Below, one piece after another: positions 7,247 to 14,808 of a DNA stretch of 17,533 nt (the first letter of the stretch is position 1; the number at the start of each line of letters is the position of its first letter). The notes beneath the pieces are model-generated. The model had not been told where the DNA came from. It saw only the letters and a program-made list of their open reading frames with translations, and searched no databases. Source of the stretch: Nitrospiraceae bacterium UBA2166 (GTDB lineage: Bacteria > Nitrospirota > Nitrospiria > Nitrospirales > UBA2166); NCBI GenBank assembly GCA_002328825.1, contig DCWI01000075.1, forward strand, positions 1 to 17,533, given 5' to 3'. Both the position numbers and the translations under genes were made by a program.

Positions 7247-7750
7247 TCACATTTGTTCCACCGCGGCAGCTTTGACCACTACACGCCATGAGGCATGCAT
7301 CATGTTTAATAGTAATACCACACGATCGGAGTCCTTTACTTCGGTAAACATGGCCTCAATCCCTTCGAATTGACCTGACGTGATGCGCACTTGATCTCCT
7401 TTTTTGAACATCATAGCACTTCCCAGCACAATGATGCCGTTGGGATCTTCTTTGCTCTTTAGAGAATTGATAATTTCCTCGGGAACAGGGATGGGAACAT
7501 TGCCATGACAGACAATCTCATTTACCCCAATAGTTGATCGGATTGGATTGTGAGCACGTCCTTCAAGTGTGACACGGACGAACAAATAACGCGGAAAGAG
7601 AGGTCGTTCTATTTCCCTCACGTTTCGTGCGTGGCGAATGACTTTTCGATACACTGGGAGATAGGACATAAATCCTTGTCGTTCGAGATGGTTACGGGCA
7701 ACCCACTCTTTCTGTGCGTGGGTGTAAACGGCGTACCAACTCGTGGTCAT
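7247..7750 (-). CDS. RfaH/NusG-like transcription antitermination factor
   Basis: The 167-residue product has an N-terminal NGN domain (about 4-105) with the W5-Y6 start, HLERQ at 21-25 and the RfaH-like RPLFPRYLFV at 49-58. A C-terminal KOW domain follows with GDQVRITSGQFEG at 118-130 and a continuing IEAMF strand. NusG paralogues of this type bind elongating RNA polymerase and beta-prime clamp helices and act as antiterminators for long operons such as those for surface polysaccharides. I prefer the ATG at 7750 over an in-frame TTG at 7768, because GGAG lies about 12 bases upstream of 7750 and overlaps the TTG. RfaH-like rather than housekeeping NusG is inferred from the motifs and from the absence of secE and rplK beside it. 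It stands alone with no polysaccharide operon nearby, and I did not spot an E. coli-type ops element in the window. Confidence 0.85.
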   Translation of the reverse strand: MTTSWYAVYTHAQKEWVARNHLERQGFMSYLPVYRKVIRHARNVREIERPLFPRYLFVRVTLEGRAHNPIRSTIGVNEIVCHGNVPIPVPEEIINSLKSKEDPNGIIVLGSAMMFKKGDQVRITSGQFEGIEAMFTEVKDSDRVVLLLNMMHASWRVVVKAAAVEQM

Positions 7751-8062
7751 ATCGCTATTTGGCTCCAAGGGGACGCGATTATCATGTGGCAGAGTGATCG
7801 TTAATTTGCGGCATAATATGTAAGGGGTTGTTCAAAAAAACCCACCTAGCAAGGTGCGAAGTGCACACGAAAAGCGCAAACATGCCAATGAACTGGGAAC
7901 TCCTCCGCAGGACGTTTTCAATAGGCCCTATAGAGAGAACGGACCCACTATGCATGATACCCAACGTCTAATGTTTGTCAATGTTCCGACGCTTGCTGGG
8001 GTTATGGCCTTTGGTTAGAATGGTACGGTTTTTCTTATCCTCATCATCTGGAAGCATGCACA
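7751..8062. other. Divergent intergenic region between the RfaH-like gene and dnaE
   Basis: About 310 bp without a credible gene. On the minus strand the only promoter-like element for the RfaH-like gene is TATTAT at 7818-7813, with no good -35 box at the right distance. A short inverted repeat CACCT-AGCA-AGGTG lies at 7843-7856, and a near-palindrome ATAGGCCCTAT at 7921-7931. The dnaE promoter candidate is listed separately. A 29-codon plus-strand ORF from 7883 lacks a ribosome binding site and I do not count it. Confidence 0.5.
7993..8021 (+). promoter_or_regulatory. Candidate promoter of the dnaE-accA-pabB-pabC operon
   Basis: A -35-like TTGCTG (7993-7998) and a -10 box TAGAAT (8016-8021, five of six to consensus) are separated by 17 bases. 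This would start transcription near 8028, about 35 bases before the dnaE ATG, leaving room for the GGAAG ribosome binding site at 8050-8054. The -35 box matches only in its TTG, so the call is tentative. Confidence 0.35.
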
Positions 8063-11000
8063 ATGGGTTCTGAGTTTGTCCATCTTCATCTGCACACTGA
8101 GTACAGTCTCCTCGACGGTGCCGCAAAGATAGAGCAATTAACGCAACAGGCGAAGCGGAGTGGAATGCCCGCGATAGCTATTACTGATCATGGAAATCTG
8201 TTTGGGGCAATTTCGTTTTACGAAACGGCGACAAAGGTTGGGATCAAACCTATCATTGGGTGTGAAGTGTATATGGCTCCGGGAAGTCGCTTCGATCGTC
8301 ATGGCCACCTTGCACACAATGAATACCATCACCTCATACTTCTTGCAAAAAATATAACCGGGTATCAGAACCTCATTAAACTTGTTGCTGCGGCACATCT
8401 TGAAGGGTTTTATTATAAGCCCAGAATTGATAAGGAACTTTTGAGTCAACATCACTCTGGCCTTATCGGGTTATCAGGGTGTTTGAGCGGAGAAGTTCCT
8501 TACTTGATAGGGCAGGGAAAACCTGAAGCAGCAGCACGAGTAGCTGGGCAATATCAAGATCTATTTGGCAAAGACAGCTATTATTTAGAAATTCAAGCTA
8601 ACGGACTTCCTGAGCAGACTATTGCCAACCGAGGATTGCTCGATATCCATCGCAACCTCGGTATTCCCGTGGTGGGGACAAATGATTGCCATTATTTAAA
8701 TAAGGAAGACGCAAACGCACATGATATTCTTCTATGCCTTCAAACAGGCAAGACTGTCAATGATCCAAATCGCATGCGCTTTCACACGCATGAGTTGTAT
8801 CTGAAAACACCTGAAGAGATGGTCGAGGCGTTTGTCGAAGTTCCACGAGCGACTCATAACACTTATGTCATTAGTGAACAATGCGATTTGAAACTGGATT
8901 TTTCCCGCACCCGTCTTCCCAAGTACACACCACCTCCTGGACTTACACGTGAAGAATATTTAGAACAACTCGCGCGCAAAGGATTAGAGGAACGCCTTCG
9001 CAAACTACCTAGCACTCAACCTAGATCTTCTTACTTTTCGCGTCTTGCAGATGAATTGGCCATTATCACATCGATGGGGTATGCCGGATACTTCTTGATT
9101 GTGTGGGATATTATCAAGTTTGCTCGATCAAGGAATATTCCAGTTGGGCCAGGTCGAGGGTCGGCCGCTGGTAGTCTTGTTGCATATGTACTTCGAATAA
9201 CCGACATTGATCCACTTACCTATAACCTTCTCTTCGAACGGTTTTTAAACCCTGAGCGAGTCACACTTCCCGATATTGACATGGATTTTTGTATGGATCG
9301 CAGAGAGGAAGTAATCAATTATGTGATTGATCGGTATGGGAAAGATCACGTCGCACAAATCATTACATTTGGAACTCTTGGAGCCAAAGCCGTTGTGCGT
9401 GATGTTGGGCGTGTAATGGAAATTCCCTACTCTGATGTGGATCGCGTGGCAAAGCTCATTCCTAATCAACTGAATATCACTCTACAAGATGCGTTGCACA
9501 ATGAACCGAGGTTAGCAGAATTAACTGAGACCGATTCTCAAATCAATAAGCTTATGGAAACGGCAAAAACGCTTGAAGGGATTGCGCGTCACGCATCAAC
9601 TCATGCGGCTGGCGTCGTTATTTCTGATGAGCCTCTCACTTCCTGCGTCCCGCTGTTTCGTGGGGCTAATGGTGAAACGGTCACGCAATTTCCAATGAAT
9701 GACATCGAGAAAATAGGGCTCGTTAAGTTCGATTTTCTCGGGCTGAAGACACTCACCGTAATCAACCGTGCCGTAGAAATAATTCGACAAAGCCAAGATT
9801 TCTCAATCACGAGTATGCCACTTGATGATCCTGAGACCTATGCTTTACTTTCTTCAGGAAAAGCAACCGGTATTTTCCAGTTGGAAAGTACTGGTATGCA
9901 AGATCTTCTCGCCAAAATACGTCCGGAATCATTTGAAGATTTGATTGCCATTCTTGCTCTATTTCGCCCAGGGCCAATTGGGAGTGGTATGGTTGATGAC
10001 TTTATCAAGCGAAAACGTGGGTCTGTTCCAATTACCTATGATGCCCCAGTGCTTGAGGCGATTCTTCGTGATACCTACGGTGTAATTGTATATCAAGAAC
10101 AGGTCATGACCATTGCAAATCAAATCGCGGGATTCTCACTTGGTCAAGCAGATCTTCTGCGACGTGCAATGGGAAAAAAGAAACCAGAAGAAATGGAAAA
10201 TCAAAAAAACAAGTTCATTGATGGTGCTACCTGCAAAGGAATGGAAAAGGTAAAGGCGGAAAAAATATTCGATCTCATTGCCTATTTTGCTGGCTATGGT
10301 TTCAACAAATCCCATTCCGCTGCCTATGCGATCATTACCTACCAGACTGCATACCTTAAGACCCACTTCCAAAACGAGTTTATGGCAGCGTTACTCACAA
10401 CGGAAATAGGAAACTCAGACAAAGTCGTTCGTTATCTCAATGAATGTCATGAGCTTTCAATTCCGATATTGCCTCCTGACATCAATGAAAGCTACAAGGA
10501 TTTTACCGTGACTCCACACGGAATTCGGTTTGGTCTTGCGGCGATAAAAAATGTGGGAGAAGGGGCTGTCGAGGCGATTCTTGCCACAAGAGGAATCCGA
10601 GGTGGTTTTGCAAGCTTTGTAGACGTTACAAGAGAAGTTGATTCTCGCAAACTTAATAAACGTGTCCTCGAAGGTCTCATTAAGGCGGGAGCATTTGATT
10701 CAACTGGAGCAAAGCGTTCGCAGCTCATGGCCGTGCTTGATCGTGCTATGGATGAGGGTTTGCGTGCCCAGCGCGAAAAGAAAGAAGGACAAATAAACCT
10801 CTTTGCAACTACCACAGCTAATGAAAAGTCTCATTCTTTGGTGCTTCCTGTTATCCCAGAATGGGATCAGCATGAACGTTTGAAATGGGAAAAAGAACTT
10901 GTAGGGTTCTACATTACTTCTCACCCTCTGGCACCCTACACCTCTCTACTTCAACGGATTTCAACCGTAACATCAGAAACGATCCAAGATGTTATTGACG

Positions 11001-11524
11001 GGAAACAAGTTAGAATTGCTGGTGTTGTGGCGACTTGTCGCCAAACCACCACTAAGAAAGGTGAACGGATGGCGATGCTGCAGGTGGAGGATTTGTATGG
11101 GCGCATTGATGTTATTGTGTTTCCGCAAACTTTTCGCGTTGCTGCAGAGCTTTTAAATGATGGTACGCTCATCATGGTTACTGGTGGCATCGATCGTGTT
11201 GAAAAAGGGGTGAAGATCAAAGCAAGCGCTATTGAGCCTTTTCCTGATCGGCCGCCTATCGAGCATATGGATATTTTTGTGAATGCCCAATACCTCACTC
11301 CAGAGATTCTCACTCAGACGAAACATCTTCTTCAAGTTCATCGTGGGTCCTGTCCTGTGATTCTGCGTTTGCGAATTCCTCGTCAGGCGGTGGCGACCAT
11401 TATGTTACCTCAGCCATTTCATGTTCAACCAACGGAGCACTGCTTGGCTGATATTGAATCATTGCTTGGCGACGGGGCAGTTCATTTTCACGAGAAAATG
11501 TTTGCTGAGGATCCTATTTTATGA
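8063..11524 (+). CDS. dnaE: DNA polymerase III alpha subunit (DnaE)
   Basis: This is the catalytic subunit of the replicative polymerase. The 1153-residue protein has the full DnaE1 order. A PHP domain (5-215) has HLHLHTEYSLLDG at 7-19, TDHGN at 41-45 and GTNDCHYL at 205-212. The polymerase palm has the PDIDMDF motif, so catalytic aspartates are D404 and D406, with the third at D557 in KFDFLG. The conserved finger motif HASTHAAGVVI is at 510-520. A beta-clamp-binding motif QINLF lies at 910-914, and an OB fold at about 982-1058 is followed by a C-terminal domain. Length matches E. coli DnaE (1160). The ATG has GGAAG eight bases upstream. It is the first gene of an operon and its TGA overlaps the accA ATG (ATGA). 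The PHP metal-binding residues look retained, which suggests an active proofreading exonuclease, unlike E. coli. Confidence 0.98.
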   Translation: MGSEFVHLHLHTEYSLLDGAAKIEQLTQQAKRSGMPAIAITDHGNLFGAISFYETATKVGIKPIIGCEVYMAPGSRFDRHGHLAHNEYHHLILLAKNITGYQNLIKLVAAAHLEGFYYKPRIDKELLSQHHSGLIGLSGCLSGEVPYLIGQGKPEAAARVAGQYQDLFGKDSYYLEIQANGLPEQTIANRGLLDIHRNLGIPVVGTNDCHYLNKEDANAHDILLCLQTGKTVNDPNRMRFHTHELYLKTPEEMVEAFVEVPRATHNTYVISEQCDLKLDFSRTRLPKYTPPPGLTREEYLEQLARKGLEERLRKLPSTQPRSSYFSRLADELAIITSMGYAGYFLIVWDIIKFARSRNIPVGPGRGSAAGSLVAYVLRITDIDPLTYNLLFERFLNPERVTLPDIDMDFCMDRREEVINYVIDRYGKDHVAQIITFGTLGAKAVVRDVGRVMEIPYSDVDRVAKLIPNQLNITLQDALHNEPRLAELTETDSQINKLMETAKTLEGIARHASTHAAGVVISDEPLTSCVPLFRGANGETVTQFPMNDIEKIGLVKFDFLGLKTLTVINRAVEIIRQSQDFSITSMPLDDPETYALLSSGKATGIFQLESTGMQDLLAKIRPESFEDLIAILALFRPGPIGSGMVDDFIKRKRGSVPITYDAPVLEAILRDTYGVIVYQEQVMTIANQIAGFSLGQADLLRRAMGKKKPEEMENQKNKFIDGATCKGMEKVKAEKIFDLIAYFAGYGFNKSHSAAYAIITYQTAYLKTHFQNEFMAALLTTEIGNSDKVVRYLNECHELSIPILPPDINESYKDFTVTPHGIRFGLAAIKNVGEGAVEAILATRGIRGGFASFVDVTREVDSRKLNKRVLEGLIKAGAFDSTGAKRSQLMAVLDRAMDEGLRAQREKKEGQINLFATTTANEKSHSLVLPVIPEWDQHERLKWEKELVGFYITSHPLAPYTSLLQRISTVTSETIQDVIDGKQVRIAGVVATCRQTTTKKGERMAMLQVEDLYGRIDVIVFPQTFRVAAELLNDGTLIMVTGGIDRVEKGVKIKASAIEPFPDRPPIEHMDIFVNAQYLTPEILTQTKHLLQVHRGSCPVILRLRIPRQAVATIMLPQPFHVQPTEHCLADIESLLGDGAVHFHEKMFAEDPIL

Positions 11525-12471
11525 CCAACTATCTCGATTTTGAGAAGCCATTAAATGCACTTAAGGCTAAAATAGATATTTTGTCAAAGGCTGCAAACCC
11601 TACACTGGAAGATCGAGAGGAACTAAACGAGCTTCGCTCACAGCTTATGTGCCTACAGCGAAATATCTACGCGAAACTTTCGCCTTGGCAGCGCATCCAA
11701 GTTGCACGACATCCTGAACGTCCAACTGCCCTTGCTTATACTAATCTCCTGTTTGAAAATTTCACTGAACTTCATGGTGATCGAACTTTCGCTGATGATC
11801 CTGCTATTTTGGGAGGGCTTGCAACGCTTGCTGGTCAGGCAATCATGGTTGTGGCACATTACAAGGGGAAAACGCTCAAAGAGCGGGTTAAGCGAAACTT
11901 TGGGATGCCTAATCCGGAAGGGTATCGCAAAGCGTTGCGTCTTATGAAGCTAGCGGAGAAGTTTAACAAACCTGTTTTAGCGCTCCTAGACTCCCCTGGA
12001 GGGAACCCTGGAATGGGTGCGGAGGAGCGTGGCCAAGCGCAAGCTATTGCGAAAAATCTTATGATGATGTCGACCTTGCGAGTGCCAACGATCTCACTTG
12101 TGATCGGAGAAGGAGGCAGTGGTGGAGCCTTGGCTCTGGGTGTCACCGATCGTATTCTCATGCTGGAACATTCTATCTATTCGGTGATTTCTCCAGAGGG
12201 TTGTGCAGCCATTCTGTGGGGGAGAGGAGATAAGGCTCCAGAGGCTGCGGATGCCTTGAGAATTACCTCTCATGACCTGCTTGAGTTTGGTGTCATCGAC
12301 GAGATTATTCCAGAACCTACGGGAGGTGCGCACGAAGATCCAGTAGGCATGGCTGAGAACATTGTGATGTCCTTGACGGCACACTTTCGAAAACTTGCCG
12401 CTGTTCCAGTTGATGAGTTGGTGGATCGCCGGTATGCAAAATTTCGCCATATCGGCCGATTCGATGAATAA
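11521..12471 (+). CDS. accA: Acetyl-CoA carboxylase carboxyltransferase subunit alpha
   Basis: AccA and AccD form the carboxyltransferase that moves carboxyl from biotin to acetyl-CoA, giving malonyl-CoA for fatty-acid synthesis in the cytoplasm. The 316-residue protein has the N-terminal helical region (LDFEKPL-like start), HGDR at 85-88, RNFGMPNPEGYRKA at 125-138, DSPGG-x-PG-x-GAEERGQ at 157-172, the oxyanion-type glycine motif GEGGSGGALALG at 196-207 and SVISPEGCAAILW at 221-233. All are diagnostic and the length is typical (E. coli 319). The ATG overlaps the dnaE stop, with GAGG about 10 bases upstream, so the two are translationally coupled. dnaE-accA adjacency also occurs in E. coli. 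accD is not in the window. The stop overlaps the next gene's ATG by 8 bp. Confidence 0.98.
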   Translation: MTNYLDFEKPLNALKAKIDILSKAANPTLEDREELNELRSQLMCLQRNIYAKLSPWQRIQVARHPERPTALAYTNLLFENFTELHGDRTFADDPAILGGLATLAGQAIMVVAHYKGKTLKERVKRNFGMPNPEGYRKALRLMKLAEKFNKPVLALLDSPGGNPGMGAEERGQAQAIAKNLMMMSTLRVPTISLVIGEGGSGGALALGVTDRILMLEHSIYSVISPEGCAAILWGRGDKAPEAADALRITSHDLLEFGVIDEIIPEPTGGAHEDPVGMAENIVMSLTAHFRKLAAVPVDELVDRRYAKFRHIGRFDE

Positions 12472-13894
12472 AAACTACCCACCTCCTCCTTTCTACCAGA
12501 TTTTTCCCCTTCCAGACCTTAATCCCTTTGAAATCTACTGTCGTCTTGCGACACCGGGCAAGAATTCATTTCTGCTAGAAAGTGGGAAGGGTGCCCCGGA
12601 CATTGCAAGGTATAGTTTTATCGGTACAGATCCCTATCTCTCATTCAAGTCTAAGGATGGAATAATTGAAATCGTGGGATCTTCTGGAACACATGTGGCG
12701 CATGGAAATCCATTTTCAGAGTTGAGAAATGTTTTTTCCCGGATTGGTTATCAGAGTACAAAATCATTGCCTCCTTTTTTTGGAGGAGCTGTCGGATATT
12801 TTTCCTATGATTGCGTGCACACCATTGAAGACCTTCCCCGGATTGCCACTGACGACCTTCAATTACCAGATATTCACCTTGTGTTTGTGGATTTAGTGGT
12901 CGCAATTGATCATATTGAGAAACAGATGTATGTTATTTTCGCTCCGCCTAAAGACCTCTATGAGACGAAATCTCCTGACACTCTCTGCGAAGAGTGGAAC
13001 GAGAAACTTGCCGATTTTGATATGCGTCTAAACACGTCTCCACCGCCGATTAAAGATGTTGCAGGAATTTCATCAACTCTGACTTCAATTTGCTCGAAAA
13101 AAACCTATATGCAACGAGTGAGAAAATGCCAAGAATACATTGCCGCAGGAGATATCTATCAAGCTAATCTTTCACAGAGGTTTGTTGCGGATTTGGCTGG
13201 GCGCGAGCCTCGATTTTTATATCAACGACTTCGCGAGGTGAATCCCTCCCCATTTGGAGCATTCATTGAGTTTGATGATGTCACAATTGCGAGCGTATCT
13301 CCTGAACGTTTGGTGCGACTACATAATCGAGTCGCTGAAACCCGCCCTCTTGCTGGGACAAAACAGAGAGGAAAGACGGTGGACGATGATTCTCGACTAA
13401 CCGATGAATTGCTCACCGATCCAAAAGAGCGAGCTGAGCATGTTATGTTGGTGGATCTCGAAAGAAATGACTTGGGACGTGTTTGTCGATATGGCAGTGT
13501 TCAGACAAAAGAATTTATGACTGTTGAGCAATGCTCGCATGTTACGCATATTGCTTCGACTGTTCAAGGTCAGCTGGCAGAATCACGGGATGCTTTTGAT
13601 CTCATCCAAGCCATGTTTCCTGGAGGAACTATCACAGGTGCTCCTAAAATTCGGTGTATGGAAATTCTTGATGAACTCGAGCCTGTTGCTCGCGGCCCCT
13701 ATACTGGATCACTTGGCTATCTGAGCCTCTCTGGAGATTTTGATCTTAATATTATCATTCGCTCTGTCATTGTCAAAGGAACTCATGGCTATATCCAAGT
13801 CGGTGCTGGAATTGTCGCGGATTCAATACCAGAGCGAGAATACGAAGAAACTCTATTAAAGGCAGAGGCTTTGTTTACTGTGATGCGAAACTAG
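12464..13894 (+). CDS. pabB: Aminodeoxychorismate synthase component I (PabB-type), TrpE-related
   Basis: This chorismate-binding enzyme most likely makes 4-amino-4-deoxychorismate for pABA and folate. The 476-residue product has an N-terminal domain with FLLES at 36-40, then the catalytic domain: AGDIYQANLSQRF at 228-240, RPLAGT at 294-299, VMLVDLERNDLGRV at 327-340, FPGGTITGAPK at 385-395 and GPYTGSLGYLSLSGD at 411-425. FPGG-x-ITGAPK and YTGSLGY are PabB-like, whereas TrpE usually has FPAG-x-xSGAPK. However, RPLAGT has Ala297 where E. coli PabB has its nucleophilic Lys, a TrpE-like feature. The neighbour pabC favours PabB. The ATG at 12464 overlaps the accA stop; a longer frame from 12395 lies inside accA and lacks family similarity. 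No glutaminase subunit (pabA/trpG) is adjacent. Anthranilate synthase is the main alternative. Confidence 0.85.
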   Translation: MNKNYPPPPFYQIFPLPDLNPFEIYCRLATPGKNSFLLESGKGAPDIARYSFIGTDPYLSFKSKDGIIEIVGSSGTHVAHGNPFSELRNVFSRIGYQSTKSLPPFFGGAVGYFSYDCVHTIEDLPRIATDDLQLPDIHLVFVDLVVAIDHIEKQMYVIFAPPKDLYETKSPDTLCEEWNEKLADFDMRLNTSPPPIKDVAGISSTLTSICSKKTYMQRVRKCQEYIAAGDIYQANLSQRFVADLAGREPRFLYQRLREVNPSPFGAFIEFDDVTIASVSPERLVRLHNRVAETRPLAGTKQRGKTVDDDSRLTDELLTDPKERAEHVMLVDLERNDLGRVCRYGSVQTKEFMTVEQCSHVTHIASTVQGQLAESRDAFDLIQAMFPGGTITGAPKIRCMEILDELEPVARGPYTGSLGYLSLSGDFDLNIIIRSVIVKGTHGYIQVGAGIVADSIPEREYEETLLKAEALFTVMRN

Positions 13895-13896
13895 TT

Positions 13897-14766
13897 ATGT
13901 ATATCTACCTCGATGGTCAATTTGTGGACGAGAGATGTGCAACTGTTTCAGTTTTTGATCGTGGATTTCTCTATGGGGATGGTGTGTTTGAAACAATGCG
14001 GGCCTATCAAGGGCGTATCGCATGGGTTGAGCGACATCTTGAACGATTATTCCAATCAGCGGATATGATTGATTTATGTATCCAACAGTCAAAGCAGGAT
14101 TTTACAGCTATTCTTCGAGAGCTGATTTCTTGCAATATGATTGGCGATGCTATCATCCGAATGACTATTACTCGCGGAGTAGGGGCTCCTGGGATTGATC
14201 CTGGGTTAGATAATAACCATACAACGGTCATTGCTCCACGACTTTATCAACCTTTTCCACCTACTTGTTATTCTGATGGAGTATCTCTAGCTATCGTCAC
14301 GATCAAGAGAAACCCTATTGAGAGTATGCCTCCGAGTGTAAAATCGCTTAACTTTATGAATAACATCCTTGCAAAAATAGAAGCAACTCGGCAATGCGCG
14401 TTTGATGCGATCATGCTCAATCAGCACGATCATCTCACTGAGACGACGATAAGCAATATATTTCTCGTCAAAAACGGCCAGCTCTACACACCTGCCGTTA
14501 CTTGTGGAATCTTGGCGGGGATTACTCGAGATGTTGTGCTCAGCCTTGCACAGGAAAATAGAATTTCATCTTGTCAACAGGTACTGACAGTTGAAGAACT
14601 CTACTCCGCCGACGAGTGCTTTTTAACCAACACATCAATGGAATTGATGCCGGTTACACAGGTTGACTCTCGTGTTATTGGCCAAGGGCGCCCTGGTCAG
14701 ATGACAGCCCAGCTTCACAACGCGTTTCGAAAGCACGTCAATCTACATCTTATGGAAACAAAATAA
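13897..14766 (+). CDS. pabC: Aminodeoxychorismate lyase or related class IV aminotransferase
   Basis: The 289-residue product is a fold-type IV PLP enzyme. It shows DRGFLYGDGVFETMR at 21-35, the likely PLP-binding lysine K149 in VKSLNFMNNILAK (148-160), E182 in LTETTISNIFLV (180-191), the phosphate-binding GILAGITR at 204-211 and TNTSMELMPV at 244-253. Aminodeoxychorismate lyase (PabC), branched-chain aminotransferase (IlvE) and D-amino-acid transaminase share these motifs. The position 2 bp after the pabB stop favours PabC, which releases pyruvate from aminodeoxychorismate to give pABA. No ribosome binding site is visible, so coupling to pabB is likely. It is the last gene of the dnaE operon and is followed by a terminator hairpin. 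Confidence 0.8.
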   Translation: MYIYLDGQFVDERCATVSVFDRGFLYGDGVFETMRAYQGRIAWVERHLERLFQSADMIDLCIQQSKQDFTAILRELISCNMIGDAIIRMTITRGVGAPGIDPGLDNNHTTVIAPRLYQPFPPTCYSDGVSLAIVTIKRNPIESMPPSVKSLNFMNNILAKIEATRQCAFDAIMLNQHDHLTETTISNIFLVKNGQLYTPAVTCGILAGITRDVVLSLAQENRISSCQQVLTVEELYSADECFLTNTSMELMPVTQVDSRVIGQGRPGQMTAQLHNAFRKHVNLHLMETK

Positions 14767-14770
14767 TTCG

Positions 14771-14808
14771 GAAAAAGGAGGCTCAATGTGAGGAGGGTAG
14801 TTGAGCCT
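14771..14808 (-). terminator. Terminator hairpin shared by pabC and the CNNM gene
   Basis: AGGCTCAA (14779-14786) and TTGAGCCT (14801-14808) form a perfect 8-bp stem with a 14-base loop between the convergent genes. Read on the minus strand the stem is followed by CCTTTTT (14778-14771 region), a short U tract, so it fits a Rho-independent terminator for the CNNM gene, whose TAG (14809-14807) touches the stem. On the plus strand it lies 12 bases after the pabC stop but lacks a U tract, so it would stop that operon less strongly. Confidence 0.6.

Noticed and set aside
7219..7250. tRNA-like 5' end (GGCCTGTAGTTCAAGGGATGAAGGC)
   Set aside because: It resembles an acceptor and D-arm start, but no anticodon arm, T-loop (GGTTCAAATCC) or matching acceptor 3' half follows, and the sequence runs into the RfaH-like coding region.
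7883..7972. 29-codon plus-strand ORF in the dnaE upstream region
   Set aside because: No ribosome binding site, no recognisable peptide, and it lies upstream of the candidate dnaE promoter.
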